From Anaerococcus sp. (GTDB lineage: Bacteria; Bacillota; Clostridia; Tissierellales; Peptoniphilaceae), in the NCBI RefSeq assembly GCF_030825785.1, contig NZ_JAPJPG010000064.1, positions 1-5,970 on the forward strand: a DNA stretch of 5,970 bases. Reading direction: 5' to 3'. The notes beneath the pieces were generated by a model. The model was not told where the DNA came from and searched no databases. It saw only the letters and a program-made list of their open reading frames with translations. Each line of letters opens with the position of its first letter. The first letter of the stretch is position 1. Position numbers and translations under genes: made by a program. Shown in pieces: positions 5,813-5,970 of the stretch.

Positions 5813-5870
5813 AATTGAGTAATATCAAAATATTTTCATAGATCAAAGTCAAGAGAAATATTACTTAATT
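5813..5870. repeat. 13-base inverted repeat able to form a long hairpin
   Basis: Bases 5813-5825 pair with 5858-5870 over all 13 positions, with one G-U (5817/5866). The 32-base loop contains a perfect palindrome, AAAATATTTT (5827-5836). No T-run follows directly, so it is not an ordinary terminator. It could be a leader structure, a regulator site or part of a small element. Confidence 0.55.
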
Positions 5871-5970
5871 TTACATGGATAGCTTATAATAAATAAATTT
5901 AATCATCTATTAGTTAGTTTTGTTTTCGCTCCTTTACTTTTAAAATTATTATATAGAGATATACAAGAAC

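Larger units (their letters stand above)
5693..5970. other. AT-rich intergenic region without a convincing gene
   Basis: This stretch is almost entirely A and T with frequent stops in all frames. The best small frame on the plus strand, ATG at 5785-5787 (18 codons to a TAG), has no ribosome site and looks like chance. On the minus strand an AAAGGAG-like sequence near 5930 is not followed by a start codon at usable distance. The region holds two inverted repeats and possible promoters, so it is probably the upstream region of a gene beyond the window. Confidence 0.65.

Noticed and set aside
5785..5841. 18-codon frame on the plus strand in the terminal AT-rich region
   Set aside because: No ribosome site before the ATG; composition is that of the surrounding non-coding DNA.
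1..5970. New defence, mobile or biosynthetic system
   Set aside because: No nuclease, recombinase, transposase, toxin-antitoxin pair, CRISPR array or clustered biosynthetic genes are visible; all five proteins fit known housekeeping families.

Overview
This window is AT-rich DNA (roughly one third GC by eye) from a low-GC Gram-positive bacterium. Protein style, strong purine-rich Shine-Dalgarno sites, AT-rich intergenic regions and compact operons suggest an anaerobic Firmicute of the Clostridia/Tissierellia type, such as the Anaerococcus/Peptoniphilus group. This placement is a guess; nothing here fixes the genus. I see no phage, transposon, CRISPR or defence genes. Most of the window is ordinary metabolism, with some odd details.

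Layout. Positions 1-109 hold two inverted repeats; the second is a probable terminator. A nucleoside 2-deoxyribosyltransferase-like gene lies on the minus strand (110-622). A divergent promoter region (623-715) separates it from a plus-strand unit: a two-domain NAD synthetase (716-2518) whose last 8 bases overlap a membrane-anchored, YkuE-like metallophosphoesterase (2511-3314). The phosphoesterase ends inside a tRNA-Arg(CCG)-like gene (3300-3373), which is followed by a clear intrinsic terminator (3378-3401). A new promoter then drives a second unit: an orphan RmlD-like sugar-nucleotide reductase (3523-4386), translationally coupled to a dicarboxylate/amino acid:cation symporter (4373-5650) and closed by a strong terminator (5656-5692). 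The remaining 278 bases are very AT-rich, with no convincing gene, two inverted repeats and possible promoters.

Most notable points. (1) The glutaminase half of the NAD synthetase has glycine (residue 160) where the family has its catalytic cysteine, so the enzyme probably cannot take nitrogen from glutamine in the usual way and may use free ammonia. (2) The phosphoesterase stop codon lies in the D loop of the tRNA, so RNase P processing of a shared transcript would cut the stop codon off the mRNA. (3) The tRNA has a poorly paired anticodon stem and lacks A20, a known arginine identity base in E. coli.

How the genes work together is only partly visible. NAD synthesis and nucleoside base exchange are divergently transcribed and may both relate to nucleotide salvage. 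The reductase and symporter share one transcript, but no common pathway is evident.
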